From Aureitalea sp. L0-47 (GTDB lineage: Bacteria > Bacteroidota > Bacteroidia > Flavobacteriales > Flavobacteriaceae), in the NCBI RefSeq assembly GCF_026126405.1, contig NZ_JAFMTQ010000005.1:62001-126000 (forward strand): a stretch of 64,000 nt of DNA. The letters run 5' to 3'. Both the position numbers and the translations under genes were made by a program. The notes beneath the pieces are model-generated. The model saw only the letters and a program-made list of their open reading frames with translations. It did no database searches and was not told where the DNA came from. Below, piece by piece: positions 42,417-51,198 of this stretch (positions are counted from its first letter, which is position 1; every line of letters starts with the position of its first letter).

Positions 42417-43331
42417 ATGCCAATCACTAAAACACTCATCTGTGTTGTAGGTCCTACGGCCATAGGAAAGACTGCTTTAGGCATAGCCCTGGCCAAAGCA
42501 TTTGATACAGAAATAATCTCGGCGGATTCAAGGCAGTTCTACAAGGAAATGCGGATTGGAACCGCGGTTCCTTCGGAAAGTGAACTAGCCGCTGTAAAAC
42601 ATCATTTCATTCAATCACTCAGTATTTTCGACAACTATTCAGTAGGCGATTTTGAAAGGGATGCTATAGCCTTACTCAAGGAGTTATTTCAAGATAAAGA
42701 CGTCGTTTTAATGGTAGGCGGTTCCGGACTGTATGTCGATGCGGTTGTAAAAGGAATGGACGATCTGCCGAAAGTTTCAGCCAACATTCGGGAAACGCTT
42801 AAAGCAGAGCTGGATGAGAAAGGCATCGAAGCACTTCAGGAAGAATTGAAGGTTGTGGATCCCGATGCGTACGCAAACATAGATCTTCAGAATAAACAAA
42901 GACTTATACGAGCACTGGAGATGTATCGCGGCACCGGACTCCCCTATTCGACCTTTCTTCAGAAGAAAAAAATAAAACGAAATTTCCAGACTGTATACAT
43001 AGGTCTCACCGCGGATCGCGAAATTGTTTACAACAGGATCAACCTGCGTGTAGAAAAAATGATCGAAGCAGGGTTAGTAGACGAAGCAAAACATTTATAT
43101 GAGCACAGAAAGCTCAATGCGCTTCAAACGGTGGGCTATAAAGAGTTTTTCGAATGGATGGATGGCAGTATCACTTTCGAAGCTGCCATTGAAGAGATCA
43201 AAAAGAACACGCGCCGGTTTGCCAAACGACAAGGTACCTGGTATCGTAAAAACGAACAAATTCATTGGTTTGATCACCTCACTCCGGCCAGTGAGATACT
43301 TGCTTTCCTAAAACAAGAAAAAGGCCTGTGA
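42417..43331 (+). CDS. miaA: tRNA dimethylallyltransferase
   Basis: 304 aa. It adds a dimethylallyl group to N6 of A37 in tRNAs reading UNN codons. P-loop GPTAIGKTAL (12-21), SADSRQFYKEMRIGTAVPS, GGSGLYVDAV and TRRFAKRQGTWYRK are the family signatures. The stop codon falls within the left half of a terminator hairpin. It ends the 38-43 kb plus-strand run. Confidence 0.97.
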   Translation: MPITKTLICVVGPTAIGKTALGIALAKAFDTEIISADSRQFYKEMRIGTAVPSESELAAVKHHFIQSLSIFDNYSVGDFERDAIALLKELFQDKDVVLMVGGSGLYVDAVVKGMDDLPKVSANIRETLKAELDEKGIEALQEELKVVDPDAYANIDLQNKQRLIRALEMYRGTGLPYSTFLQKKKIKRNFQTVYIGLTADREIVYNRINLRVEKMIEAGLVDEAKHLYEHRKLNALQTVGYKEFFEWMDGSITFEAAIEEIKKNTRRFAKRQGTWYRKNEQIHWFDHLTPASEILAFLKQEKGL

Positions 43332-43346
43332 AAGGCCTTCTTCTAT
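43321..43346. terminator. Bidirectional terminator between miaA and the response regulator
   Basis: AAGGCC (43321-43326) and GGCCTT (43334-43339) form a 6-bp stem with a 7-nt loop. A-rich on the left, TCTTCT on the right. The miaA stop (TGA, 43329-43331) is in the loop. Confidence 0.7.
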
Positions 43347-43364
43347 TAACACTTAATTATCAAA

Positions 43365-44081
43365 CTACTGGTCAACTTCATCCTTAACTACAAGTCTGAA
43401 GCCTTCACCATGTATATTAATGATCTCCACTCCATCATCCTTACTCAAATATTTACGAAGTTTGGCAATATAAACGTCCATACTCCTGGATGTAAAGTAG
43501 TTATCGTCACGCCAGATCTTGGTAAGAGCTAATTCCCTAGGCATGAGATCGTTCTTATGCAATGCCAGTAAGCGCAGCAATTCATTCTCTTTGGGAGAAA
43601 GTTTGGTAGGTTCTTCCTTGTTATAAGTGAGAAATCTCAATTTCGAATTGAGGTGGAAATTTCCAATCTCGAACTCAAACTGTTTACTGTCGGCAATCGA
43701 ATCGGTTGCTTTTCGCTGAATAATAGCCTTGATCTTCATTAACAGCACTTCACTATCGAAGGGTTTGTTAAGGTAATCGTCTGCACCTACCTTGTATCCT
43801 TTCAGCACATCTTCCTTCATTGCCTTGGCTGTTAGGAAGATAATTGGCACATCTTCGTTCTTCTCTCGAATCTCCTTAGCCAGTGTGAAGCCATCTTTAT
43901 AAGGCATCATTACATCGAGTATACACAGGTCGAAATCATCTTTCTTGAATTTCTCGAATCCTTCCATTCCGTTCTTGGCATGAGTCACGTCGTACTCATT
44001 CATTGCCAGGTAATCCTTTAAAACTGTTCCGAAATTCGGATCGTCCTCTACTAACAGGATCTTTTTGTTTTCAGTTTCCAT
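43365..44081 (-). CDS. OmpR-family response regulator (RprY-like)
   Basis: 238 aa. Receiver domain with acidic pocket (LVEDDP), phospho-accepting Asp56 (LDVMMPYKDGF), Thr (FLTAKAM) and Lys (NKPF). A winged-helix DNA-binding domain follows from ~135 (LSPKENELLRLL, then SMDVYIAKLRKYL). It starts 3 bp after its kinase gene and is co-transcribed with it. Sequence resembles RprY of Bacteroides fragilis, a regulator tied to the RprX kinase; the signal is unknown. Confidence 0.95.
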   Translation of the reverse strand: METENKKILLVEDDPNFGTVLKDYLAMNEYDVTHAKNGMEGFEKFKKDDFDLCILDVMMPYKDGFTLAKEIREKNEDVPIIFLTAKAMKEDVLKGYKVGADDYLNKPFDSEVLLMKIKAIIQRKATDSIADSKQFEFEIGNFHLNSKLRFLTYNKEEPTKLSPKENELLRLLALHKNDLMPRELALTKIWRDDNYFTSRSMDVYIAKLRKYLSKDDGVEIINIHGEGFRLVVKDEVDQ

Positions 44082-44084
44082 AGT

Positions 44085-45647
44085 TTATGATATTAAGTGT
44101 ATTTTAATAATGAATGTACTTCCTTTTCCTTTATCGCTTTCAACATAAATCTCTGCGTCGTGATCGTCAAGTATCCGTTTTGCGTATGCAAGACCCAGTC
44201 CGTGGCCCTTTACATTGTGAATATCTCCAGTAGATTCGCGATAGAATTTTTCAAATATTTTTTTCTGAACAGATTTTGTCATCCCAATACCCTGGTCTCG
44301 GATCTTTAGAATAATACTGTTCTTTACATTTTCCGTATAGACATCGATCTTCGGCTCATCCTCCGAATACTTGATGGCATTATCCAGGATATTCACGATC
44401 ACATTCGTGAGGTGGGATGTGCTTCCAAGTATGGTGGATTTCAGTGCTCCAAGGTGGGTTTTGATATATCCGTTCCTGTCCTCAACGATAAGGCTTACAT
44501 GTGATACGGCCGTTTCAATGAGTTCGTGTAGTTTGATCCTGTCCTTCTTAAGATCGAGTTGATTCTTCTCCAACTTTGAAATTCGCAGGACGTTCTCAAC
44601 CTGGGCGTGCATTCTGCGATTCTCATCGCGAATCAATTTCAAATATCGGTCTAAGAAACTCTCATCCGCCTTTGCCTTCGGATTTTTCAGTGCATCCAGC
44701 GCAAGATTGATGGTGGCGATTGGCGTCTTGAATTCATGTGTCATGTTGTTGATGAAATCCGACTTTATCTGGGAGATCTGCCTTTGTTTGAAAATTTGGG
44801 AGATCGCGCTTGCATATGCCAGAACGATCACACTGGTAAACACAAGTGAGAGTACTGCCATACCAAGTATGGATTTGAATGCGGTCTTCTTCTTTTCTGA
44901 AAAATTAACAAGCAGATCGTATCCTATTTTCAGTTCTTCGTTCACAAAAATGGGGGTTGCCAGTATTCTGTCTGCCTGGTATTCGAAGTTTCTGCTGTGA
45001 ACACGAGTAGAAAGACCGTTGCTGTAAACGGCAAATTCTACATCCGATTTAAGTCCTCGTTTCTTCATAGACTTCTTCAGCAAATTATCGATCTCGTCTA
45101 CACTCACTCTTTTATGTATGGGTGTCCGGGCCGAAATATTTGTGAAAGCACTCTCAAAACGATTGCGCTCATAGTCCTTCATCCTGGCAAACGATTCGAT
45201 GGTTTCTGATACCTGTCCTGATCCATCTACTCCGGCAATAACTTTGGTTGTGCTCTTTTTATTGATGATCTTTTTGAAAAGAATACTATCAATTTCTGTG
45301 TCAAGAAAACTCGAAGAAAGCTTGTAATCCTCAACCAGGATTCCGTCACTAAAAATATAGGTCTCGTTACTTTTATCGCTCTGTGTTGTGTAAACCAATT
45401 CACTGAAATTTATGCTTTCCGGGGTTTGCACACTATCTGCCAGACCACTGTAAATACGATAGTAATCCTCTATTTCTCTAACCTGAACTTCTTTGGCTAC
45501 TTCGTTCAACACCTGACGGAAATTGAAGTTAACCTGCTCTTCCTTGTCGCGATAGGAGTTTGATATCCAGTAACCCTGAACAAAAATGATCCCCAATAGC
45601 GAAAGGGACATAAGTGCTATTAGCAAAATAAACAGCCTCTTGTTCAT
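44085..45647 (-). CDS. Membrane sensor histidine kinase (RprX-like)
   Basis: 520 aa from the ATG at 45647, fixed by TACTTTTG just 4 nt upstream (45652-45659); a longer frame start would be inside the promoter. Two membrane spans (~1-28 and ~262-284) bound a large periplasmic sensor domain. The H-box is FINNMTHEFKTP with His304; N-box NILDNAIKYS, G1 DQGIGM and G2 GHGLGLAYAK follow. It pairs with the downstream regulator. Confidence 0.95.
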   Translation of the reverse strand: MNKRLFILLIALMSLSLLGIIFVQGYWISNSYRDKEEQVNFNFRQVLNEVAKEVQVREIEDYYRIYSGLADSVQTPESINFSELVYTTQSDKSNETYIFSDGILVEDYKLSSSFLDTEIDSILFKKIINKKSTTKVIAGVDGSGQVSETIESFARMKDYERNRFESAFTNISARTPIHKRVSVDEIDNLLKKSMKKRGLKSDVEFAVYSNGLSTRVHSRNFEYQADRILATPIFVNEELKIGYDLLVNFSEKKKTAFKSILGMAVLSLVFTSVIVLAYASAISQIFKQRQISQIKSDFINNMTHEFKTPIATINLALDALKNPKAKADESFLDRYLKLIRDENRRMHAQVENVLRISKLEKNQLDLKKDRIKLHELIETAVSHVSLIVEDRNGYIKTHLGALKSTILGSTSHLTNVIVNILDNAIKYSEDEPKIDVYTENVKNSIILKIRDQGIGMTKSVQKKIFEKFYRESTGDIHNVKGHGLGLAYAKRILDDHDAEIYVESDKGKGSTFIIKIHLIS

Positions 45648-45651
45648 AGGC

Positions 45652-45659
45652 CAAAAGTA
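45652..45659 (-). promoter_or_regulatory. Predicted -7 element for the two-component operon, leaderless
   Basis: On the minus strand TACTTTTG is followed after 4 nt by the kinase ATG, so the transcript would have essentially no leader. No TTG found near -33. Confidence 0.45.
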
Positions 45660-45717
45660 AGATTTTAACATTTAGGCCTACTTCCATTTAACCTAAAGTT
45701 AACAAAATGAATTGCAG

Positions 45718-46314
45718 CTATTTACTGGGTTCGCAGAGGATTTTATGGATACGAATCACCTCACTATTAGTTACTTCCAGATCGATATTTTCGATAATGA
45801 AATCGGCGAGTTTTTCTTTTTCTGAATCAGGCCATTGGTTCGCCATTCTGGCGTCGATCTCATCTTCGGAATTGCCATCCCTGGCAATGATACGTTGGAT
45901 TCGAAGGTTTTTTGGTGCTACTACTAAAATTGTACTATCGCATTGTTGATATCCCCCATTCTCAAACAGGATTGCTGCCTCTTTAATTACATATGGAGCG
46001 TCTTGCTTCTTACACCATCGTTTAAAATGTGAGGCCACTTTGGGGTGGATGATCGAATTAACCTGCTGTAGGATTTCCGCATCCTTAAAGACAATGTCCG
46101 CAACGTATTTCCGATCCAATGTTCCGTCCTTGTAGGTTTTGGGGCCCAATAACTGGGTTAATTTACGGCGGATGAATTTAGACCTGTTCGTGAGGGCTTT
46201 GGCTTCCGTATCTGCAATGTATACAGGTACTCCCAGCTCCTCGAACATCCGGGCTACGGTAGTCTTCCCACTGCCAATACCTCCTGTGAGTCCAATTACC
46301 TTCACCTGAATCAT
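45718..46314 (-). CDS. coaE: Dephospho-CoA kinase
   Basis: 198 aa. It phosphorylates dephospho-CoA to CoA, the last step of CoA synthesis. P-loop GLTGGIGSGKTTV (8-20), YIADTEAKAL and VAPKNLRIQRIIARDG are family signatures. It overlaps the YbbR gene by 4 bp. coaBC, catalysing two earlier steps, is encoded 12 kb away in this window. Confidence 0.95.
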   Translation of the reverse strand: MIQVKVIGLTGGIGSGKTTVARMFEELGVPVYIADTEAKALTNRSKFIRRKLTQLLGPKTYKDGTLDRKYVADIVFKDAEILQQVNSIIHPKVASHFKRWCKKQDAPYVIKEAAILFENGGYQQCDSTILVVAPKNLRIQRIIARDGNSEDEIDARMANQWPDSEKEKLADFIIENIDLEVTNSEVIRIHKILCEPSK

Positions 46315-47252
46315 TTAAAGATTAGATAGTCGACCTTTTTCTCTTCCAATTCCGTATTCAAGATCGCTTCAGGTTGCTTCTGAATAGATACGATCATAAA
46401 ATTATCTTCGGAATTCCTTTCGTTATAATCACAGATCAGTGAAAAATCTGCTGCGGATATTTCGTTGAATTTTTCCATGGCTACGTCGAAAGATACGTTT
46501 ATCTGTTCGGGAATGATCTTTACGGTGGTATCCTCAGGGAGATTAAGGATCGTAACAGGTATTGATAGAGTTTTTTGTGTGAATTCAGTCACTTCCAGAA
46601 TCATATTAATTTCCGATGGATTAACCTTTACACCATCAAATTCCGGAGCTACAAGTTGCAGATCACGGTTCAGGCTTTCATGAACATCAGTTAAGGATAG
46701 CTCTTCCGTGCTTATTGCTGTTATTTCTTCGATCAGATCTTCAGGAGCAGATATATTAATACTATCCGGAATAAGTTTAATTCCACGAATACTCTTGTAA
46801 CCCTCACGGAACTGCAGCTGTACATTTGCTTCCACCGGTATAACTTTAGTTGCCAGGCGGTCAAAACTGATCACTAATTCCGAAGGAGAAAGGTTTGTAA
46901 TATTTACATCGCTACCCAATTCGTCGTTGACTAGTCTACCAAGGTCATTTTCTGCTAAAACTATGTTTTCATTTTCATCTGGCTCGTAGTTTATTAGGGA
47001 AAGATTTAGCTCAGGCTTGTTAAATTGGTACTGAAGAAATGTAAAGCCATTTGCAGTAACTTCAAAGTTTAACTCTTTGACATTGCTATCGCTTAGAACG
47101 GCATTTTCAGGAATGTCTTTGTAAAACACATTTGCGCTTATGGTTGCAGTGTACTCTTTGGAAAACTTGGTGAGTATCCAGATTACACATGCGAGGGCCA
47201 GAAACAGTAAAAATGTTCGGATTTTTCCGGTATTGTACTTCTTTCTACTCAA
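46311..47252 (-). CDS. YbbR/CdaR-like domain protein
   Basis: 313 aa. One N-terminal membrane anchor (TFLLFLALACVIWILTKF) is followed by tandem YbbR-like beta modules (e.g. IPVEANVQLQFREGYKSIRGIKLIPDSINISAP). In Firmicutes, CdaR-type YbbR proteins regulate the c-di-AMP cyclase; in Bacteroidota the gene often sits with coaE, as here, without known role. Facing the periplasm by topology. Confidence 0.85.
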   Translation of the reverse strand: MSRKKYNTGKIRTFLLFLALACVIWILTKFSKEYTATISANVFYKDIPENAVLSDSNVKELNFEVTANGFTFLQYQFNKPELNLSLINYEPDENENIVLAENDLGRLVNDELGSDVNITNLSPSELVISFDRLATKVIPVEANVQLQFREGYKSIRGIKLIPDSINISAPEDLIEEITAISTEELSLTDVHESLNRDLQLVAPEFDGVKVNPSEINMILEVTEFTQKTLSIPVTILNLPEDTTVKIIPEQINVSFDVAMEKFNEISAADFSLICDYNERNSEDNFMIVSIQKQPEAILNTELEEKKVDYLIFK

Positions 47253-47284
47253 AGGTTGCAGGCTAATTGGTAATTTGAATAAAG

Positions 47285-48289
47285 TTACTTAAAAAATAAG
47301 TTTGGAAATTGTTTCTCAGGATCTTTATTCAGAATATGTATTTGAATAGTGGAATGTAAGAATGCAATTCCGTAACCCAGAAACTGAATAAACAACGCGA
47401 ATACCGAAAGGACAGCAATAAATGGGTCTCTTGTTTTGAATAGGGCTTCTGTAAAAAAGGCTATCAAATACAATGCAAGTGGAATAAAAGCCCAGATGTG
47501 AAGGCAAATTATGGAAATTATTAATGCCAATAGCAGGTACACAACGAATAGTGTAGGGAACCAAAAGGTAATCTTAGCACTCCCGGGATGCCATTTTGAT
47601 AGAATGGGCCGCACCAAACCGAACTTTCTCACTTGTTTATAGAATTTAGACCAGGATATTCGGCGTTTGTGAAACACAAAGGCATTTGGGATAAATGTGG
47701 TCTTGTAACCTGCCTTGCGTATTCTGAGCGATAGATCCGGGTCCTCACCCGGATGAATTTTTCCGAAGCCAGCTGTTTTTTCAAAAACCTCTTTTGATAT
47801 ACCCATATTAAAACTCCTGGGCTCGAACTTTCCAATTTGGTTACGTTTTCCCCTTATACCACCTGTTGAAAGAAAGGAGGTCATACTATGGTTGATTGCC
47901 TTCTGAATTGCAGAAAAACTCTTGTGTGCGGCATCCGCTCCGCCGTAACATTCGAAATACTGATTTTCCAAAAATGTCGAAACTGTTTCCAGGTAATGCG
48001 GTGGTAGTATAACGTCCGAATCGAGAATGATGAAGTAGTTTCCTCTCGCCTTACTCATTCCATAGTTACGAGAATCACCCGGACCGCTGTTTTCTTTATA
48101 GTAATAGGAGATATCCAGTACAGAACGAAACTCTTCTATTACCTCAGCCGCTGTTTCGGTAGATCCATCTTCTACGATCACGATTTCATAAGGTTCAGCA
48201 TACTCCAGAACGCTGAAACTCTCCAGCAATTCCCTGACTTCCTGTGGGCGGTTATAAACAGGTATAATAAAGGAAAACAGCAAGCTCAT
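47285..48289 (-). CDS. Family-2 glycosyltransferase with C-terminal membrane helices
   Basis: 334 aa from the ATG at 48289 (MSLLFSFIIPVYNRPQEV), fixed by TACATTTG 4 nt upstream; the 11-codon extension is not needed. GT-A fold: FIIPVYNRPQEVRELLESF, IVIVEDGSTETAAEVI, ILDSDVILPPHY (DxD), and PGEDPDLSLRIRKAGYKT (acceptor ED motif). Three C-terminal helices anchor it. It probably takes part in surface polysaccharide or glycolipid synthesis; it has no clustered partner here. Confidence 0.9.
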   Translation of the reverse strand: MSLLFSFIIPVYNRPQEVRELLESFSVLEYAEPYEIVIVEDGSTETAAEVIEEFRSVLDISYYYKENSGPGDSRNYGMSKARGNYFIILDSDVILPPHYLETVSTFLENQYFECYGGADAAHKSFSAIQKAINHSMTSFLSTGGIRGKRNQIGKFEPRSFNMGISKEVFEKTAGFGKIHPGEDPDLSLRIRKAGYKTTFIPNAFVFHKRRISWSKFYKQVRKFGLVRPILSKWHPGSAKITFWFPTLFVVYLLLALIISIICLHIWAFIPLALYLIAFFTEALFKTRDPFIAVLSVFALFIQFLGYGIAFLHSTIQIHILNKDPEKQFPNLFFK

Positions 48290-48293
48290 AGGG

Positions 48294-48322
48294 CAAATGT
48301 AATTAAAAAAAAAGCCACCCAA
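48294..48322 (-). promoter_or_regulatory. Predicted promoter of the glycosyltransferase gene (leaderless)
   Basis: On the minus strand TTG (48322-48320), an 18-bp spacer and TACATTTG (48301-48294) precede the ATG by 4 nt. The -33 TTG sits inside the terminator hairpin of the upstream T9SS gene. Confidence 0.5.
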
Positions 48323-48338
48323 ATCAATGGGTGGCTTT
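48303..48338 (-). terminator. Terminator of the 903-aa T9SS gene
   Basis: AAAGCCACCCA (48311-48321) and TGGGTGGCTTT (48328-48338) form an 11-bp stem with a 6-nt loop; a long A-run to the left supplies the T-tail on the minus strand. Confidence 0.92.
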
Positions 48339-48357
48339 CGTATTTAATTGAAGAGAA

Positions 48358-51069
48358 TTATCTCTTGATCACTTTGTACGTACCAGTTTGGCCGTCTACA
48401 GTCACTTTCATCAGGTAAGCACCTGTTGCTAGTGTTGAAGTATCAAACTGTGCACTGGTTGCATTTACTTCTTGTCCAAGTACTTGCTGACCTAACAGAT
48501 TGTAGATCGCAACATCTTCGATAGCATCTATAGAATCCAGGTTCAACATACCGTTGGTTGGGTTCGGGTAGAAACTGAAGCCTTCGATCACATTATCGTT
48601 GGTGCCAAGGCGTACTCCGTCGATAGTAATGTCGGTAACACCGCCATCATTAACAACGTATACGTAGTAAGGCTGACCTGCTGCCGTGTTGATAGTAGCC
48701 ACTGTACCAGGAGCACACTGGTTTCCAATCTGGAAGAAGTACTCAAGGTCTGTTTCAATAGCGTTCTCATCAGGAGCTGTAAAGAATACAACAAAACTGT
48801 TTCCTGCTGGTGAAACGATCTCGGCTGTAGCCGTACCGTTACCTTGAGGTGTAAAGTTATACCATACACCTTTACCTCCGGAGATATCACAACCCACTGG
48901 GTTTCCATTCTCAACAGTAGCCGCTGGCATAGCAACAGCTGGATCTGTATAAGGAACACCAATTTCATCAACGTCGATAGAGTTAACGATCATATCGTTT
49001 GGTGGTGGTACCGGAGTACATTCAAGAGTTAAGTTGAAATCACCTGTTGAGGAACCGAATCCATGTACAAGGATATAATAGGTTGTTGAACCATCACTTA
49101 CCCACTCCACTGTTGAAGTGAATCCAGTACAGTCATCGTCGTCGTCATTCGCAGCAACACAGATAAGACCTCCTGTACAGTCACCTTCGTAAACAGATAT
49201 CTTAGTATCGAAAGTAGCATCGTCACAAGTAGACACTCGAATATCAGAAACTAGTCCTGATGGATCTGTGAAAGTGTACCATACACCCGGTGCAGTTACA
49301 TCCACAGTTGGGTTGAACGGCGTTGGATCGAATGTATCTTCACAATTTGAAGCTACTGCATCGTCAATGCTGGCAAAAGTTGTAGAACCGGCTGTAACAC
49401 TTCCACAGTCTATAGCGATTGCATTTTCACAAGTGTCGTTCGCTGCAGGAGGGGTACAAGTAATAGTCAGGTCATACGTTCCTGATCCACCACCGAATCC
49501 GTCTACTGCGATATAGTAAGTAGAAGATCCATCGGCCTGGAAGGTCAATTCCGAAGTAAATCCGGAACAACCTGGGCCATCGTCGTTAGAAGCTACTACT
49601 GTTCCACCACAGCTATCGTAAACTGTAAGAATAGTATCGTATGCGGCCTGGTTACAAGTAGAGACCGTTACAAATTCCCCGGCTACTGTACTTGTAAATG
49701 CATGCCACTCGTCTGGTGATCCGTCACCGTTTGTATCTGTATTACCATTTGAAGTGTCACCGGACATAGTTTCACCACAAGCGATAGCAAAAGCACCTGC
49801 ACAATCATCGTTGTCAGGAATTGCCTCACATTGTCCGTCAAGAGAGTATACACCTTCCGTAGTTGGATCTGGTCCACTACCAAAGTCAGGATATCCCCAA
49901 ACAGTTCCATCGAACTGCACTAAAGGCTCTCCTACCAAAGGAGTTGTAGCTGTATTCGTTACTTCGAAGAATACTGATCCAGACATAGTGGACGTACCCA
50001 TAAGAACTTTTATCCAGTAAGTAGTATCAGCACCTAACTGACCAGCAAACTCGAAAGGAGTTACATCAAATTCCAAAGTATGAACATCAATCACTGGGTT
50101 AACCCATGGCATAGAATTCAGAACAGTTACAGGAATACCTGTTTCAGATCCGATTTCCATATCCGGGAATCCACCTGCATTTGTGTAGTAGTAAACATCT
50201 GCTACAACCGGAGCTCCGTCTGCGGGGAATGTAAGGAAGTTAGCAGTAACCTTTTCCAAAGTAAAGTTTTCGTCCATAGGAACAATAACATCAACCGCTG
50301 AGTCAAAAGCACTGTCAATAGACGATCCTACACCTCCGGCCGGTGTGTTAATTGGATTTCCTTGAGCACAAGGATTTCCTCCTCCACCACCACCTAGGTC
50401 GTAAGTGATACTTCCGTTCCAAACGCGAGGGTTGAAGATTGTTGGTGTGAAAGGCACATTAGATCCTGATCCAAGATCTATTGTCAAATCAGCATTAGAA
50501 TATTGTTGGTTTGTTCCATCGCCATTGGTATAATCATGAGCGTGAGAAGCATCCATCACCAATGCCATTGCATACGTTGTGTTTGCTGTAAGAACCAGTG
50601 GTACATCCAATGTGGTTGGTGAGGGCACGTTTGCTCCCATTCCCGTACCTGATGCCACTGCTACGGGACTACCCCAAAAAGCAGCGTTGTCTTCATTTCC
50701 TACATACGTACCTACAACTGCATATACATCCATTGTAAAGGCACCTGCCTCTCCCGTATTCGTCTCCAAATCAGTAATGGTGATGTCGGCAGCTCCAACA
50801 GTAACATCAAAGTATACTGCACCACCGTTTGCTCCACCATTACCTCCGGCAAACAATGTTGTTAAGGTAGTAGGCATCCTGAAAATTGGAGTTGGCGTGT
50901 GATTAGTAACGTGAAGTTCGCCATCGTCACCAATGGCCATTTCAGGGGTAGCGTTCTGCACACCCTCATCGTAACCTTGGGTACTGATAGTGGCTTGCGA
51001 AACCGTAGGTTCCTGCGCAAAACCGAACGCAAATACCAGTAAGGTCAATAGAATTGTAATTCTTTTCAT
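48358..51069 (-). CDS. Large secreted T9SS protein with PPC-like repeats
   Basis: 903 aa. A signal peptide (MKRITILLTLLVFAFGFAQ) is followed by a ~200-aa beta-rich module, a glycine run (GGGGGG), another ~190-aa module, then two ~110-aa pre-peptidase-C-like repeats (ANDTCENAIAIDCG..., NDDCAGAFAIACG...) with DGSSTYYIAVDGFGG and SNDDGPGCSGFTS motifs, a third related module, and a type-A T9SS sorting domain (FSFYPNPTNG... GTYKVIKR). No protease motif, so it is a surface or secreted non-enzymatic protein as far as seen. Its last 660 bp match its upstream neighbour without indels. Confidence 0.9.
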   Translation of the reverse strand: MKRITILLTLLVFAFGFAQEPTVSQATISTQGYDEGVQNATPEMAIGDDGELHVTNHTPTPIFRMPTTLTTLFAGGNGGANGGAVYFDVTVGAADITITDLETNTGEAGAFTMDVYAVVGTYVGNEDNAAFWGSPVAVASGTGMGANVPSPTTLDVPLVLTANTTYAMALVMDASHAHDYTNGDGTNQQYSNADLTIDLGSGSNVPFTPTIFNPRVWNGSITYDLGGGGGGNPCAQGNPINTPAGGVGSSIDSAFDSAVDVIVPMDENFTLEKVTANFLTFPADGAPVVADVYYYTNAGGFPDMEIGSETGIPVTVLNSMPWVNPVIDVHTLEFDVTPFEFAGQLGADTTYWIKVLMGTSTMSGSVFFEVTNTATTPLVGEPLVQFDGTVWGYPDFGSGPDPTTEGVYSLDGQCEAIPDNDDCAGAFAIACGETMSGDTSNGNTDTNGDGSPDEWHAFTSTVAGEFVTVSTCNQAAYDTILTVYDSCGGTVVASNDDGPGCSGFTSELTFQADGSSTYYIAVDGFGGGSGTYDLTITCTPPAANDTCENAIAIDCGSVTAGSTTFASIDDAVASNCEDTFDPTPFNPTVDVTAPGVWYTFTDPSGLVSDIRVSTCDDATFDTKISVYEGDCTGGLICVAANDDDDDCTGFTSTVEWVSDGSTTYYILVHGFGSSTGDFNLTLECTPVPPPNDMIVNSIDVDEIGVPYTDPAVAMPAATVENGNPVGCDISGGKGVWYNFTPQGNGTATAEIVSPAGNSFVVFFTAPDENAIETDLEYFFQIGNQCAPGTVATINTAAGQPYYVYVVNDGGVTDITIDGVRLGTNDNVIEGFSFYPNPTNGMLNLDSIDAIEDVAIYNLLGQQVLGQEVNATSAQFDTSTLATGAYLMKVTVDGQTGTYKVIKR
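48361..49020 (-). repeat. 660-bp near-identical C-terminal block, copy 1
   Basis: This segment of the 903-aa gene aligns with 51202-51861 at a constant 2841-bp offset with no indels I could find. It covers the third PPC-like module (beginning CTPVPPPNDMIV) and the T9SS sorting domain. Only scattered substitutions are seen. Confidence 0.9.
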
Positions 51070-51147
51070 AATTGTGAAATTTGATTAATCTAGTTTAGTC
51101 GTCCCTAAAGATAGTAAGATTTTCATTAGAAAAAAGTCTATAAATAA

Positions 51148-51178
51148 AAATCCCGGCAAATAAAATTTGCCGGGATTT
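51148..51178 (-). terminator. Terminator of the 934-aa T9SS gene
   Basis: AAATCCCGGCAAA (51148-51160) and TTTGCCGGGATTT (51166-51178) form a perfect 13-bp stem with a 5-nt loop, A-rich to the left, giving a T-tail on the minus strand. Confidence 0.93.
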
Positions 51179-51198
51179 GAATTCAAATATTAGATAAC

